Shown: positions 52,437 to 62,116, numbered from the stretch's first letter. The stretch is DNA of 64,000 nt from Rhodopila globiformis (GCF_002937115.1 NZ_NHRY01000236.1:17418-81417), one strand, 5' to 3'. The notes: generated by a model not told the origin, from the sequence alone. Numbers and translations: made by a program.

Positions 52437-53276
52437 ATGGGGCAATTGATTTGGATCGCGTCGTATCCGAAATCCGGCAACACCTGGGTACGCGCGTTCC
52501 TGCACAACTACATCCGCAACGCCGATGCGCCGTGCGACATCAACCGCCTGACGGATCTGACGGCGGCGGATGTCAACGCCGAGCGATACGCGCGGTACGA
52601 CCAGCGGCCGGCGTCGCAGTTTTCGGTGCCGGATGTGCAGCGCATGCGCCCGCTGGTGCATCGCGACCTGACCACGCTGGATTCGACGCTGGTTTTCGTG
52701 AAGACGCACAACGCCCGGCTGGCGGTCGCGGGCGTGCCGCTGATCACGCCGGCGGTGACGGCGGGAGCGATCTGCATCGTCCGCGATCCGCGGGACATCG
52801 TGGTGTCCTACAGCCGCCACATGGGCCTCTCGATCGACGACACGATCGCCTTCATGGCGCATCCCCAGGCCGCGACCGGCCGCTCGGACGAGCGGGTGTT
52901 CGAGTTCCTGAGCAGTTGGTCCGCCCATGTCCAGTCCTGGACGAGCCAGCCGGACCCGAACGTGCTGGTGGTGCGCTATGAGGCGATGGCCAGCGACCCG
53001 GAAGCGGCGTTCGGTGCCCAGATCCGCTGGCTCGGCCAGGAGCCGCCGGCCAATCGGCTGAGCCGGGCGATTGCGTTCAGTTCGTTCGAGGTAATGAGCG
53101 CGCAGGAACAGGCGAACGGCTTCAGGGAGCGTCCCGCCAACGCCACCGGCCCGTTCTTCGGCACCGGGCAAGCCGGCCATTGGCGCGCGGTGCTCAGCCC
53201 GGCGCAGCAGGCGCGGATCGAGCGTGACCATGGGCCGATGATGCAGCGGTTCGGGTATCTGGGCCGAGCGGCCTGA
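52437..53276 (+). CDS. Sulfotransferase
   Basis: 279 residues. PAPS-dependent sulfotransferase fold: 5'-phosphosulfate loop YPKSGNTW at residues 10-17 and 3'-phosphate motif VRDPRDIVVSYSRH in the middle. The C-terminal region (HWRAVLSPAQQARIERDHGPMMQRFGY) is typical of cytosolic-type sulfotransferases. It lies 515 bp downstream of the deacetylase-methyltransferase genes, on the same strand. It could sulfate their product, but the repeat between them may separate the units. ATG at 52437; a GTG two codons earlier is possible. Confidence 0.88.
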   Translation: MGQLIWIASYPKSGNTWVRAFLHNYIRNADAPCDINRLTDLTAADVNAERYARYDQRPASQFSVPDVQRMRPLVHRDLTTLDSTLVFVKTHNARLAVAGVPLITPAVTAGAICIVRDPRDIVVSYSRHMGLSIDDTIAFMAHPQAATGRSDERVFEFLSSWSAHVQSWTSQPDPNVLVVRYEAMASDPEAAFGAQIRWLGQEPPANRLSRAIAFSSFEVMSAQEQANGFRERPANATGPFFGTGQAGHWRAVLSPAQQARIERDHGPMMQRFGYLGRAA

Positions 53277-53284
53277 GGTGGGTA

Positions 53285-53320
53285 AGCCGACGCTCCGGTT
53301 GTTAAGCCAGAGCGTCGGCT
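53285..53320. terminator. Hairpin between convergent genes
   Basis: AGCCGACGCTC (53285-53295) pairs perfectly with GAGCGTCGGCT (53310-53320) around a 14-nt loop, 9 bp after the sulfotransferase stop. The next gene is convergent. There is no long T-run, so termination may be weak or bidirectional. Confidence 0.6.
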
Positions 53321-53379
53321 CAGAGGACATCGGGATCTAACGCTATGCCCGCCCATGGATGAGCGCGATTGCTCGAAAA

Positions 53380-55222
53380 TCAAGCCACCAGTTTGAGGTG
53401 CTTGGCACGAGTGGCAACCTGAAATCCTGTGACCGCATTTGCTTCGTTTAGCTCGACACGAATTTCCGCATCTGCAGGCGCTGCTTCAGCATCCTTAGCG
53501 CGCATGTAGGCAATAAGTACAGCCTCGCCGGTTTTACCGGCAATGGTCTGCCGACCAAGGTCGATGCAGTGCCCGTCCGATCGCCACCGACGTCCTTGAT
53601 TGCGGGCCTTGGTGTATTTTGCGAGGACACGGAGGCTTGGGTTGCGACCAAGACGGCTTGCCAGTTCACCCTTAATGACTGCCTCTCGGGCTTGAGGGTC
53701 CAATCCAGCCACCAGATGCTCCACCCACAAAATGTCACTCTGTTCGATAAAGCGGAAACCCTGCCTCTCGCAGAACGCTCGCGCTTCTGCCGCCGTCTTG
53801 AATAGGGTCGCATCACCTATCGGATCGCCGACGAACTGCTTGTGACGTTCAGACATGAGCAGAACCATCCCACCGCTAAGATACTTCTCCAATGTCTCCG
53901 ACAGAGGAATGAGGTCCGACCGATGTGCCACTGGTTTCTGCAGCTCGGCGAGCATATCGCGCTGAACTTGGGCATACTCCTTCAATGCGGTATAATCACT
54001 TTCTGGCATCCAGAGGTGGCGAGGTTTGCCACCAGGGTAGCGCCCACTCAAGCGCATCTGTTGCTGTAGGGCTGGAAGGACGAGCTTTGCCGATGGGCGC
54101 ATGAAATGGTCCGTTGCGTGACGTCCGTCTCCTAGCCGTGCTCCATCGTCGAATACATTTGATGAGGCACAGCGAATGCCGCGATCAAGCTTCTTGCCGC
54201 CGATAACGAAGATAAACTGCTTGCCGGCGCGGTGCGCATCCGAGATTAGGTCTGCGACGGACCTACGATTCTGTCCAAGGCCGGTGGTGTTATTTACTTC
54301 GATAACCTCGCACTCTCGGGCGAGAGTCGCATGGCTCCGCCTGATGTATTCCTCAAGCTCACGTTTGATCGCGTTATGATGCGCCGTATGCTTGTGGACG
54401 TTAATCAGTGCCACCGGCTTGTCCGAGCGGCACAATACGGCGTCCACAAATAATGGAAGATCGTCATCTTTGCTAAAATCATACTTGCCAGCAATCGGGC
54501 GGATTGGGCGGTGCACGAAATCCGCTAAACCTTGGTAATCCGGGTGTTCCATAGGGGCAACATAGATTGCCTCGGGCGGTGGCGCTTTACCCTGCTTGAT
54601 AGCGGCAAGCATATTAGTGCAAATTGTCGCGCTTACTTTCAACACGGCATGCGAGTCGCGGACCAACCGGTCCAATGTGGATTCGATCTGCTTGATATTG
54701 GCGAGCAACTTCCGCCGCTCTCGTTCGGTTGGCGCAGCCTCGGCGAGCAGTGCCAAATCATCCAGAAACAAGTCTGCCTCGTCCTGAATAAGGACAATTT
54801 TGCCAGCGACATGCGCCACATACTCTTCGGGCTTATCGCGCTGGAACCGATCCAGCTTCTCAGTGAAGTCCCTCGCCCGCCTTACCTGCATAATGTCGAA
54901 TATCAGCGAACGGGTGACGAACGTACCGCACGTCACCTCTTGATACAGGAGAGGGCTTCCGCGCATTGGGTCAAGACCGAGATCAAGGCCATGGTCGCCA
55001 AATTCGGCGGACCTCGCTTCGCGGACTGCATCAGCGTGACCTTGTTCACGCAGCCGGAGATCAGGCTGTGTTACGATAATCGGGGTATATCCCGCCGTGC
55101 GGGCCATTGCCGCCGCTACGAGCATGTTGCGTGTTTTGCCGTACTGAACCGGACCCGTAGGCGTACCCGGTCCCCCCATTGCGCAAGAGTGCTTGGAAGA
55201 AGCGTGCAAAATCACCAGCCAT
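53380..55222 (-). CDS. Z1-like SF2 ATPase, horizontally acquired, apparent G-run frameshift
   Basis: About 612 residues. ATPase motifs: Walker A GPVQYGKT, Walker B LIQDEAD, SAT-like KVSATICTN, and VIGGKKLDRGIR followed by LQQQMRLSGRYPGG, the arrangement of Z1-domain proteins. These are ATPases linked to restriction-like and DNA-repair modules. The frame holding these motifs begins only at GTG 55215. A much better start, ATG 55222 with GGAG 6 bp upstream, lies in another frame and joins after loss of one base in a run of six Gs (complement of 55172-55177), giving RNGGPGTPTGPVQYGKT. It is clearly A+T-richer than its neighbours. Role in defence is inference. Confidence 0.65.
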
Positions 55223-55572
55223 CTAGATCTCCAAAGAAACTAGGCCGCCGATGTGGGTATATTTCTCCCATGTATCAAGAGGCTTTGGACAGATCAAGAG
55301 CCGGTTTTAGCCATTTCCTCCTATAATGCAGGCCACTCTGCGCGCCCAATAGGTCAACCGGAGCACCCCGGCCGCCCTAAAAAGCTGTAGCCATCCAATG
55401 ATTAAAACATTGCCCACATTAAAGCGCGTTTTACACGAAAAATGATCTTGAAGCGACGCATCCGGCACCGACCACCGACTTCGCTACAACCTACGCATGT
55501 GGCGTGGAAGTCGCGGCTAAGGCCATCTCCTGTCGCAGCGCACTATCATAAGGGCCGCGCTACCAGCCAGCG
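55223..55572. other. Gene-free A+T-richer border of the Z1-like insert
   Basis: No gene is supported here. On the minus strand an AGGAGGAA site precedes ATG for a six-codon frame (MAKTGS, near 55307), which may be a leader peptide or a remnant of an upstream gene of the transferred segment. Composition changes back to G+C-rich near 55560, so the transferred segment probably spans about 53330-55550. No flanking repeat or tRNA attachment site was found. Confidence 0.4.
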
Positions 55573-56214
55573 CTATCCGATGGCGGCCGGCAACCGGACG
55601 ACCCGCACCAACGACCGGCGTGCCCGCGCCGCATCGCCCCCCAGCGTCAGCAACGCCGCGATCTGCCCTGGCCGCCGCAGCACCGACCCCAGCACCGCCA
55701 GCAGCCCAATGGCCCCATGCCGGTCCAGCGCGATCAGCGCCGCCGGCGGCAAGTCACGCTCCGCCGGGTCGCAAACCGCCCGCACCACGGCGAACGGCAG
55801 TCCGTGCGACGCCGCCACCCGTGCCACCGCGCCGCTTTCCAGGTCGATCGCCTGCGCCCCGGTCGCCGCGAACAGGTCCCGCTTGGCCACCGCGTCCGCC
55901 GCCACCGTCTCGCCGGCCAGCATGGCATGCCCGGTGAACCCGCCGAACCGGGCGGCCAGCGCCGCATCGGCCGCAAACACCTCGCCACTGCACAGCACCG
56001 TCTCCGGCACCACCACCATCCCCGGCCGCAGCGCCGGGTCCAATCCCCCGGCCAGGCCGAAGCTGATCAGCGCCGTCGCGCCCTCCTGCACCAGCCGCGA
56101 CGCCGCCTCGGCCGCGCCGACCGGCATGCCGCCACCGGCCCGCACGGGAAAACCGAACCGCGCTGCAATCCGCGCCTCGGCGGCAAGGCCGACGACGAAG
56201 CCGGGCCGCGCCAC
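55573..56214 (-). CDS. hpnG: Hopanoid-associated phosphorylase
   Basis: 213 residues of the nucleoside-phosphorylase fold. HpnG releases adenine from adenosylhopane to give ribosylhopane in hopanoid side-chain synthesis. Visible are VVGLAAEARIA, LISFGLAGGLDPALRPG and IDLESGAVARVAASHGLPFAVVRAVCDPAERDLPP, which carries the catalytic-type acidic motif. A GTG at 56214 lies 5 bp after the shc stop and is chosen; no better in-frame start with a ribosome site exists. Follows shc directly. Confidence 0.85.
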   Translation of the reverse strand: MARPGFVVGLAAEARIAARFGFPVRAGGGMPVGAAEAASRLVQEGATALISFGLAGGLDPALRPGMVVVPETVLCSGEVFAADAALAARFGGFTGHAMLAGETVAADAVAKRDLFAATGAQAIDLESGAVARVAASHGLPFAVVRAVCDPAERDLPPAALIALDRHGAIGLLAVLGSVLRRPGQIAALLTLGGDAARARRSLVRVVRLPAAIG

Positions 56215-56219
56215 GGCGC

Positions 56220-58145
56220 TCAGAAGCCGTACTCGACCCGCTGCGCGTTCCCCCGCCGCAGCTTGCGGTAGCGGGCCAGCGCCAGCAGCGGGAAATACAG
56301 GCGGTAGCCGTGGTAGCGCAGGTAGAACACCCGGGGAAAGCCGACCGCGGTGTAGGGAAGCTCGGTCCATTCGCCGTCGGACTTCTGGGTGGCGGCCAGG
56401 TAGGCGATGCCGCGGGCCGTCGCCGGATGGTTCGTCGCCCCCGCCGCCATCAGCCCGAGCACCGCCCAAGCGGTCTGGCTCGCGGTGCTCTCCTTGTAGC
56501 GGCCGTGCGGGGCGTCGCCGTAGCTTTCCTCGTCCTCGCCCCAGCCGCCGTCCGCGCGCTGCACCGAGGCCAGCCAATCGACCGCCCGCGTCATCATCGG
56601 GTTATCCGGCGGTATGCCAACGGCGTTCAGCGCGCACAGCACCGACCACGTGCCGTAGATGTAGTTGGTGCCCCAGCGGCCATACCAACTGCCGTCCGGC
56701 TCCTGCTCCCGCTGCAGGAACTCCAGCGCACGCTCCATCACCGGGTCATACACCGGCATGCCGATCTGGGCGAGGAAGGAGACGCAGCGGGCGCTGACAT
56801 CCGCCGTCGGCGGGTCCAGTAGCGCGCCATGATCGGCGAACGGAATGTGGTTCAGGTGGAGGTGGATGTTCTCCGGCTCGAACGCGCCCCAGCCGCCATC
56901 GGACGACTGCATGCCGATGATCCATTCGCGGGCGCGCTCGATCGCCTCGGCATAGGCCGGGTCGCCGTTGCGGTGCAGCAGCATGCCGACGACGGCGGTG
57001 TCGTCCACGTCGGGGTAGTATGGATTCTGATACTGGAACGCCCAGCCGCCCGGCCTCAGCCCCGGACGCCGCACCGCCCAGTCGCCGACGACGTCGGTGA
57101 TCTGCAGCGGGCGCAGCCAGACGCAGGCGTCATCCGTCGGCAGCCCGGCCTCGGCCAGGGCGTGCCCGGCGAGGCTGGTGTCCCACACCGGCGACAGGCA
57201 GGGCTGGCACCAGGCGCGGTCCTCCTCCATCACCAGCAGCCGGCGCACCGCCTGCCAGGCGGTCACGGCGTCCGGGTGGTCAGCCGGATACCCCAGCGTG
57301 TCGAACATCATCACGGTGTTCGCCATGGCGGGATAGATGCCGCCCAGCCCGTCCTCGCCGTTCAGCCGCTCGGTGACGAACGCCACCGCCTTCTCGGTCG
57401 CGCTCTCCCGGCCAGCGTGCGGGAACAGCGGTTCCACGTGGCGCAGCACGCCGTCAAGGCTCTTGAACAAACGCCCCCAGTAGGAGCGGAACGGGCCGCG
57501 GATCCAGTCCGTCACCTGCTCCGGCGGCGTGCAAAACAGTTCCTGGACGTCCACGCCGCGCGGGTTCCGCGCCTGCGGGCGGCGGGCCATCAGCACCAGC
57601 AGCGGCACGATGACGGTGCGCGACCAGTACGAGACCTTGGACAGGTGGAACGGGAACCACAGCGGCAGATGCATGATCTCCAGCGGCATCACCGGCACGG
57701 CCCGCCACGGCACCTGTCCGAACAGGGCCAGCTGGATGCGCGTAAAGACATTTGTCGTCTCCGCGCCGCCGGCCGCCAGGATCGCCTCCCGCGCCCGGCG
57801 CATATGCGGCGCCTCGGGATCGTCGCCGATGCACTTCAGCGCGAAGTACGCCTTCACGCTGGCCGAGATGTTGAACGCCCCGTCATGAAACAGCGGCCAG
57901 CCGCCATGCGCGCCCTGGCAGGCGCGCAGATACACGCCGATGCGGTCCTGCAGCGGCCGGTCGATGCGGTCGAGGAAGTGCTCCAGCAGCACATACTCGG
58001 CCGGGATCGTGGTGTCGGCTTCCAGTTCGAAGACGAAGTGTCCGTCAGGCTTGCGGTGGCGCAGCAGCGCCTCCGACGCCCGCTGGACCGAATCATCCAG
58101 GGCGTGCTCGTCGAGCACCAGCCCGGTCGTCGCGTCGAGAGCCAT
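56220..58145 (-). CDS. shc: Squalene-hopene cyclase
   Basis: 641 residues, monotopic membrane enzyme cyclising squalene to hopene. The catalytic DXDD motif is DVDDTAVVG, and several QW repeats are visible (QSSDGGWGAFE, QRADGGWGEDEESYGD, QKSDGEWTELPYTAVGFPRVFYLRYHGYRLYFPLLALARY). Length is typical (about 640-660). It follows hpnE by 13 bp and precedes hpnG, a standard hopanoid block; hpnC and hpnD are not adjacent here. Confidence 0.95.
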   Translation of the reverse strand: MALDATTGLVLDEHALDDSVQRASEALLRHRKPDGHFVFELEADTTIPAEYVLLEHFLDRIDRPLQDRIGVYLRACQGAHGGWPLFHDGAFNISASVKAYFALKCIGDDPEAPHMRRAREAILAAGGAETTNVFTRIQLALFGQVPWRAVPVMPLEIMHLPLWFPFHLSKVSYWSRTVIVPLLVLMARRPQARNPRGVDVQELFCTPPEQVTDWIRGPFRSYWGRLFKSLDGVLRHVEPLFPHAGRESATEKAVAFVTERLNGEDGLGGIYPAMANTVMMFDTLGYPADHPDAVTAWQAVRRLLVMEEDRAWCQPCLSPVWDTSLAGHALAEAGLPTDDACVWLRPLQITDVVGDWAVRRPGLRPGGWAFQYQNPYYPDVDDTAVVGMLLHRNGDPAYAEAIERAREWIIGMQSSDGGWGAFEPENIHLHLNHIPFADHGALLDPPTADVSARCVSFLAQIGMPVYDPVMERALEFLQREQEPDGSWYGRWGTNYIYGTWSVLCALNAVGIPPDNPMMTRAVDWLASVQRADGGWGEDEESYGDAPHGRYKESTASQTAWAVLGLMAAGATNHPATARGIAYLAATQKSDGEWTELPYTAVGFPRVFYLRYHGYRLYFPLLALARYRKLRRGNAQRVEYGF

Positions 58146-58158
58146 TGTATCCTTGAAC

Positions 58159-59436
58159 TCAGGCTGAGAGAATCACGTTCGCGGCGGAACGACCTGACTT
58201 TATTGCCCCCTCGATGGTGGCGGGCAACCCGGTTGCGGTCCAATCCCCCGCGAGCGCCATGTTTCGGGCCATTTCTGTCTTTGCCTGTGGCCGCCGTGCA
58301 TCCTGTATGGCGGTCGCGGCGAAGGTCGCCCGGCGCTCCTTGACCACGCGATACGCCGGCGGCTCGTCCTTCAGCACCGAATCCAGCCCCAGCGCATCCA
58401 CGACATTCGGCCAGACCGCCAGCGCGATCGACCGGGCAGGCTCGTCCACCATGCTGTTCGCCGCGCTGATGGTGACGGAGACATGCCCGGGCTTGAGGAA
58501 CACCCACTCCGCCGTGCCGCCGATCAGGCCGATGAAGCCGGCTTCCGCCAGTGGCCCCCGCGGCGCCCCCTGGGGCGCAGCGTCATGCCGGAAATGGATG
58601 TTCAGGATAGATTCGAACCGATCCGGCGCGATCAGTCCGGGCAGCAGGTCGGTGGCGACCCATGGCGGCACCGCCAGCACCACGCTGTCCGCCGGCCCGA
58701 GCGGGATCGTGGCGTCCGGCCCGCGCAGGGCGGTCACGCGGCCGTCCTCGATCGTCAGGCCGGCGACGCGGTGGTTGAAGCGGATCCCGGCGCCGCGTGC
58801 CTGCAGCGTGGCGACGGCCGGGTCGACCAGCGCCTCGGACAGCCCTTCCTTCGGCAGCATCGGGCGACAGGCGGCGCCGCCGCGCATCAGCGTCTCGCGC
58901 AGCACCACCCCCAGCAGACGCGCCAAGCCGTGCTGCGTCGAGGTGTTCAGCGCCGCCACCGCCAGCGGCTCGACCAGCCGCCAGAACAGGCGGCCGCGCC
59001 GCATGCTGTCGGCTACCGTGGTGTCGTCGCGGATGCGGGCGATCCGCGCCATGCGCCAGTAGTCGGTCAGCCGCGTGTCCGGCACCCGCCCGCCGGGCCG
59101 CAGCATCCACCACGGGATCCGGCTATTGTTCAGCCGCAGCACCCAGCGCTCGCGCGTCTTCAGGTCGAGGAACGGAAACACCGCCCGATCCGGGATGGCG
59201 AACCGGTCGATCGCATTGATTTCGGCGATGTAGGCGCCGGCGACACGGTTGCCCGACAGCAGCAGATGGTTGCCGTTGTCGATCCTGAGCCCCAGTTCCT
59301 TGTCCAGATACGACCGGCACCGCCCGCCCGCGACCGGCCCGGCCTCATGCAGCACGACCGCGCGGCCCGCCGCCGTCAGCGACAGCGCAGCCGCGAGGCC
59401 GGCCAGTCCGGCGCCGATGACATGGGTTGCGCTCAT
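58159..59436 (-). CDS. hpnE: Hydroxysqualene dehydroxylase / squalene-associated FAD desaturase HpnE
   Basis: 425 residues. HpnE reduces hydroxysqualene to squalene with FAD. The dinucleotide loop is VIGAGLAGLAAALSLT, with GGRCRSY and IDNGNHLLLSGN following, and a C-terminal ALAGDWTATGLPATIEGAIKSGRSAA typical of amine-oxidase-fold desaturases. ATG at 59436 is used. It supplies squalene to the adjacent shc. The upstream partners HpnC and HpnD are not in this window; a palindrome P copy lies upstream at 59609. Confidence 0.9.
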   Translation of the reverse strand: MSATHVIGAGLAGLAAALSLTAAGRAVVLHEAGPVAGGRCRSYLDKELGLRIDNGNHLLLSGNRVAGAYIAEINAIDRFAIPDRAVFPFLDLKTRERWVLRLNNSRIPWWMLRPGGRVPDTRLTDYWRMARIARIRDDTTVADSMRRGRLFWRLVEPLAVAALNTSTQHGLARLLGVVLRETLMRGGAACRPMLPKEGLSEALVDPAVATLQARGAGIRFNHRVAGLTIEDGRVTALRGPDATIPLGPADSVVLAVPPWVATDLLPGLIAPDRFESILNIHFRHDAAPQGAPRGPLAEAGFIGLIGGTAEWVFLKPGHVSVTISAANSMVDEPARSIALAVWPNVVDALGLDSVLKDEPPAYRVVKERRATFAATAIQDARRPQAKTEMARNMALAGDWTATGLPATIEGAIKSGRSAANVILSA

Positions 59437-59608
59437 CGTTGCCACTTCTGCACGACCGACGGAATCGCCGCAACCAACCAGCCGCTGCGCGGCCCCGGCA
59501 CAAGGCCAGGAACAGGCGAATCCAGGTTCGGCTCGGCTCTCAAAGCAGTCCTCCAGCCCGCCCGCGGGCACCACGATGGATGAAAATGGGCGAGGCCCGT
59601 TGCCCCAT

Positions 59609-59686
59609 CGTCATCGCCGGGCGTGTCCCGGCCATCTGCGCTGCAACGGTGGGGGGGGGATGGCCGGGACACGCCCGGCCATGACG
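59609..59686. repeat. Palindromic intergenic repeat P
   Basis: A full 78-bp copy (CGTCATCGCCGGGCGTGTCC ... GGACACGCCCGGCCATGACG), with a run of nine Gs near the loop. It lies between hpnE and the DUF1489 gene, both on the minus strand. Confidence 0.8.
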
Positions 59687-59716
59687 ATGGGACGATGATC
59701 CTACGGAACCATATCT

Positions 59717-60139
59717 TCATAACAGGCATAAGGCGCGCAACTCCAGGCGGAGCGCGGCCGGCAGGCTGTCGAGACCCCGCACCGCGCCCGGCTCCGGCAG
59801 ATCGGGTGGGGCGGCCTCGGGTTCAAGGTAGCGCCATCCCTGGAACGGCCTGGTCGGCCGGCCGATCAGCGGCACCAGGGCCGGGTCCAGGATGAGGCCG
59901 GTGCAGGCGGTGGCGTCCTCGTACTGGTCCTCGATGATGTCCAGGATACGTTGGCGCGCCAGCATCGAGCCGGTGATCACCCAGTAAATCGAGCCCCCGT
60001 TCAGCACCTCGGCCCGGCGGCGCGGGTGGTTGCGCGTGCGGTGCCGCAGCGGCGGGTTGTCGCGGCTGCGCACGGCCTGCAGTTCCCGCAGGTGCTCGAC
60101 GTCGCGCACGCCGACGGCCAGCTTGGTCAGATGCAACAT
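59717..60139 (-). CDS. DUF1489 family protein
   Basis: 140 residues. MLHLTKLAVGVRDVEHLRELQ at the start and GGSIYWVITGSMLARQRILDIIED in the middle are characteristic of DUF1489, a conserved alphaproteobacterial cytoplasmic protein of unknown function. GWRYLEPEAAPPDL follows near the C-terminus as in the family. It diverges from the esterase gene. Confidence 0.88.
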   Translation of the reverse strand: MLHLTKLAVGVRDVEHLRELQAVRSRDNPPLRHRTRNHPRRRAEVLNGGSIYWVITGSMLARQRILDIIEDQYEDATACTGLILDPALVPLIGRPTRPFQGWRYLEPEAAPPDLPEPGAVRGLDSLPAALRLELRALCLL

Positions 60140-60288
60140 GGTTGGAGCGACTCGTCTGCCTGGGGATCTGTCATATCATCGTACGGGAAGATAGGAGAGG
60201 CATCACCGGGTTGGAACCGGCGGCGTGGTTGACCCCCCTCGCGCCGGGCCGCATATGCGTCAGGTACCAGTGAAAGGCCGGCCGAGGC

Positions 60289-61293
60289 ATGGATTGGTCC
60301 CGTCATCTCCATACGACCGGCCGCGCCCTCCGGTCCGCGAAGGATTTCATCAAGGCGCGGATGGGTTCGGCGGTGGCGAGTCTGCTCGGTTCGACGACCG
60401 CGCCCGAGACCGGCCAGCTGCTGACCGTTGCCGCGTTCGGCGACAATCCCGGTCGGCTGCGCATGCGCTTGTATCTGCCCCCCGTCGTCCCCGGCCGCCC
60501 GCTGGTGGTGCTGCTGCACGGCTGCGGCCAGGACGCCGCGACCTTCGCCGCCGCCAGCGGCTGGATGGAGATGGCGGACCGCCTCGGCTTCCCGCTGGTC
60601 CTGCCGGAGCAGGTGGATGCCAACAACCGCGCCGGCTGCTTCCAGTGGTTCCGCCCTGGCGACAGCGCGCGCGATTGCGGCGAGGCGGCGTCGATCGCCG
60701 CGATGACCCGGGCGGCGATGCAGCGGTGCGACAGCGATCCCGGGCGGGTCTTCGTGCTGGGACTGTCGGCTGGCGGGGCGATGACGGTGGCGCTGCTGGC
60801 CGCCTATCCCGACCTGTTCGCCGCCGGCGCCAGCGTCGCCGGACTGCCGGTGGGCACGGCCCGCTCGGCGCTGCAGGCGCTGACCCGCATGGCGGCGGCC
60901 GGCCCGCAGCGCAGCCCCGGGCACCTGGCAACGCAGGTCCGCGCCGCCGCGCCCGCGGGCTTCGCCGGCCCCTGGCCGCGCCTGTCCATCTGGCAGGGGC
61001 TGGCCGACAGGACGGTGGCGCCGACCAATGCGACGCTGCTGGCGCGGCAATGGTGCGCGCTGCACGAGCTGGCCGAGGCATCAGCGCTGCAGCAGGTGCA
61101 GAACGGCGTGCAGCACCGGACCTGGACGCATCCGGGCGGACGGGCGGTGCGGCCGCCAGTGGAGATGTGGTCGCTGCCGCGCCTGGCGCACGCCTATCCG
61201 GTCGACGTGCCCAGGGCCGAGCCGGTCCGCTTCGTCGCCCAGGCGGCGGTGGATGCGACCGCCGGCATCGCCCGGTTCTTCGGGCTGGACTGA
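60289..61293 (+). CDS. PHB-depolymerase-type alpha/beta-hydrolase
   Basis: 334 residues. Esterase of the PHB depolymerase / feruloyl esterase family: oxyanion region VVLLHGCGQDAATFAAASG, nucleophile Ser in GLSAGGAMT, Asp in QGLADRTVAPTNA, and His near TWTHPGG. No signal peptide is obvious, so it may be intracellular, as in enzymes that mobilise polyhydroxyalkanoate. Substrate could also be a phenolic ester. Single gene. Confidence 0.88.
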   Translation: MDWSRHLHTTGRALRSAKDFIKARMGSAVASLLGSTTAPETGQLLTVAAFGDNPGRLRMRLYLPPVVPGRPLVVLLHGCGQDAATFAAASGWMEMADRLGFPLVLPEQVDANNRAGCFQWFRPGDSARDCGEAASIAAMTRAAMQRCDSDPGRVFVLGLSAGGAMTVALLAAYPDLFAAGASVAGLPVGTARSALQALTRMAAAGPQRSPGHLATQVRAAAPAGFAGPWPRLSIWQGLADRTVAPTNATLLARQWCALHELAEASALQQVQNGVQHRTWTHPGGRAVRPPVEMWSLPRLAHAYPVDVPRAEPVRFVAQAAVDATAGIARFFGLD

Positions 61294-61309
61294 TGCCGCG
61301 CCGGGGCGC

Positions 61310-61344
61310 CTACTGGCGCTCCGGGGACACGCCCGACCATGACG
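61310..61344. repeat. Right-end remnant of element M and palindrome P
   Basis: The right end of element M (CTACTGGCGCTCCG) runs directly into GGGACACGCCC and GACCATGACG, the end of a palindrome arm. The left half is missing. It shows the same junction as at 43132/43133. Confidence 0.6.
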
Positions 61345-61483
61345 GGAAGGAAACGGACCGCGCTTGTTTTCTGCCGGCGCCGCCGGCTGGCGAACTCCGT
61401 GGCGATCACCGGCACGGTGCCGGACGCCCGCCTGTTCATACCTGAAGAAGCCTGAACCGGATCGCAACCTGATGGAGGAAACA

Positions 61484-62116
61484 ATGGCCAAGGGCCTGCT
61501 GCTGGTTGCCTTCGACTTCACCAACGCCCACGAGGACGAGTTCCACGACTGGTACGACCTGGAGCACATCCCGGAACGCCAGCGCATCCCCGGCTTCGGC
61601 CTGTGCGAGCGCTGGATCAGCGCCGCCAACCCGAAGCAGGCGATCGCGAGCTACGACCTCGCCGGCCTGCCGGTGCTGGCCAGCGCGCCATACCTGGCGA
61701 TTGCGCACGAGAACCTGTCGCCCTGGTCGAAACGGGTGGCGCCGATGTGCACGCGGCTGCTGCGCTTCGAGGGGGAGCAGACCCTGCCCGGCGACGCCGA
61801 CAGCCCGTCCGGCGCCGGCGGCCTGCTGGTGAACGCGATGAACGTCACGCCCGAGCGCGAAGCCGAATTCAACGAGTGGTACGACCATGAGCACATCCCG
61901 TCCCTGGCCGCGGTGCCGGACGTGCTGTCGGCGCGGCGGTTCAGGGATGCGAAGGGGACGCACCGCTATCTGGCGCTGTACCATCTACAGTCGCCGGAGG
62001 TGCCGGCCGGGGCGGCGTGGAAGGCGGCCGCATCGTCGGAATGGACCGAGCGGCTGCGGCCGCACTTCCGGGACCATGTGCGGATCCTGGCGCGGCGGTA
62101 CATGCGCGGGGGGTGA
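61484..62116 (+). CDS. Duplicated EthD/DUF4286-like small protein
   Basis: 210 residues. Two copies of one module are visible: DEFHDWYDLEHIPERQRIPGF near residue 20 and AEFNEWYDHEHIPSLAAVPDV near 130, a ferredoxin-like (dimeric alpha-beta barrel) pattern. Such proteins often act in catabolic clusters, but no catalytic residue can be named. The ATG at 61484 follows GGAGGAA. Gene stands alone. Confidence 0.75.
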   Translation: MAKGLLLVAFDFTNAHEDEFHDWYDLEHIPERQRIPGFGLCERWISAANPKQAIASYDLAGLPVLASAPYLAIAHENLSPWSKRVAPMCTRLLRFEGEQTLPGDADSPSGAGGLLVNAMNVTPEREAEFNEWYDHEHIPSLAAVPDVLSARRFRDAKGTHRYLALYHLQSPEVPAGAAWKAAASSEWTERLRPHFRDHVRILARRYMRGG

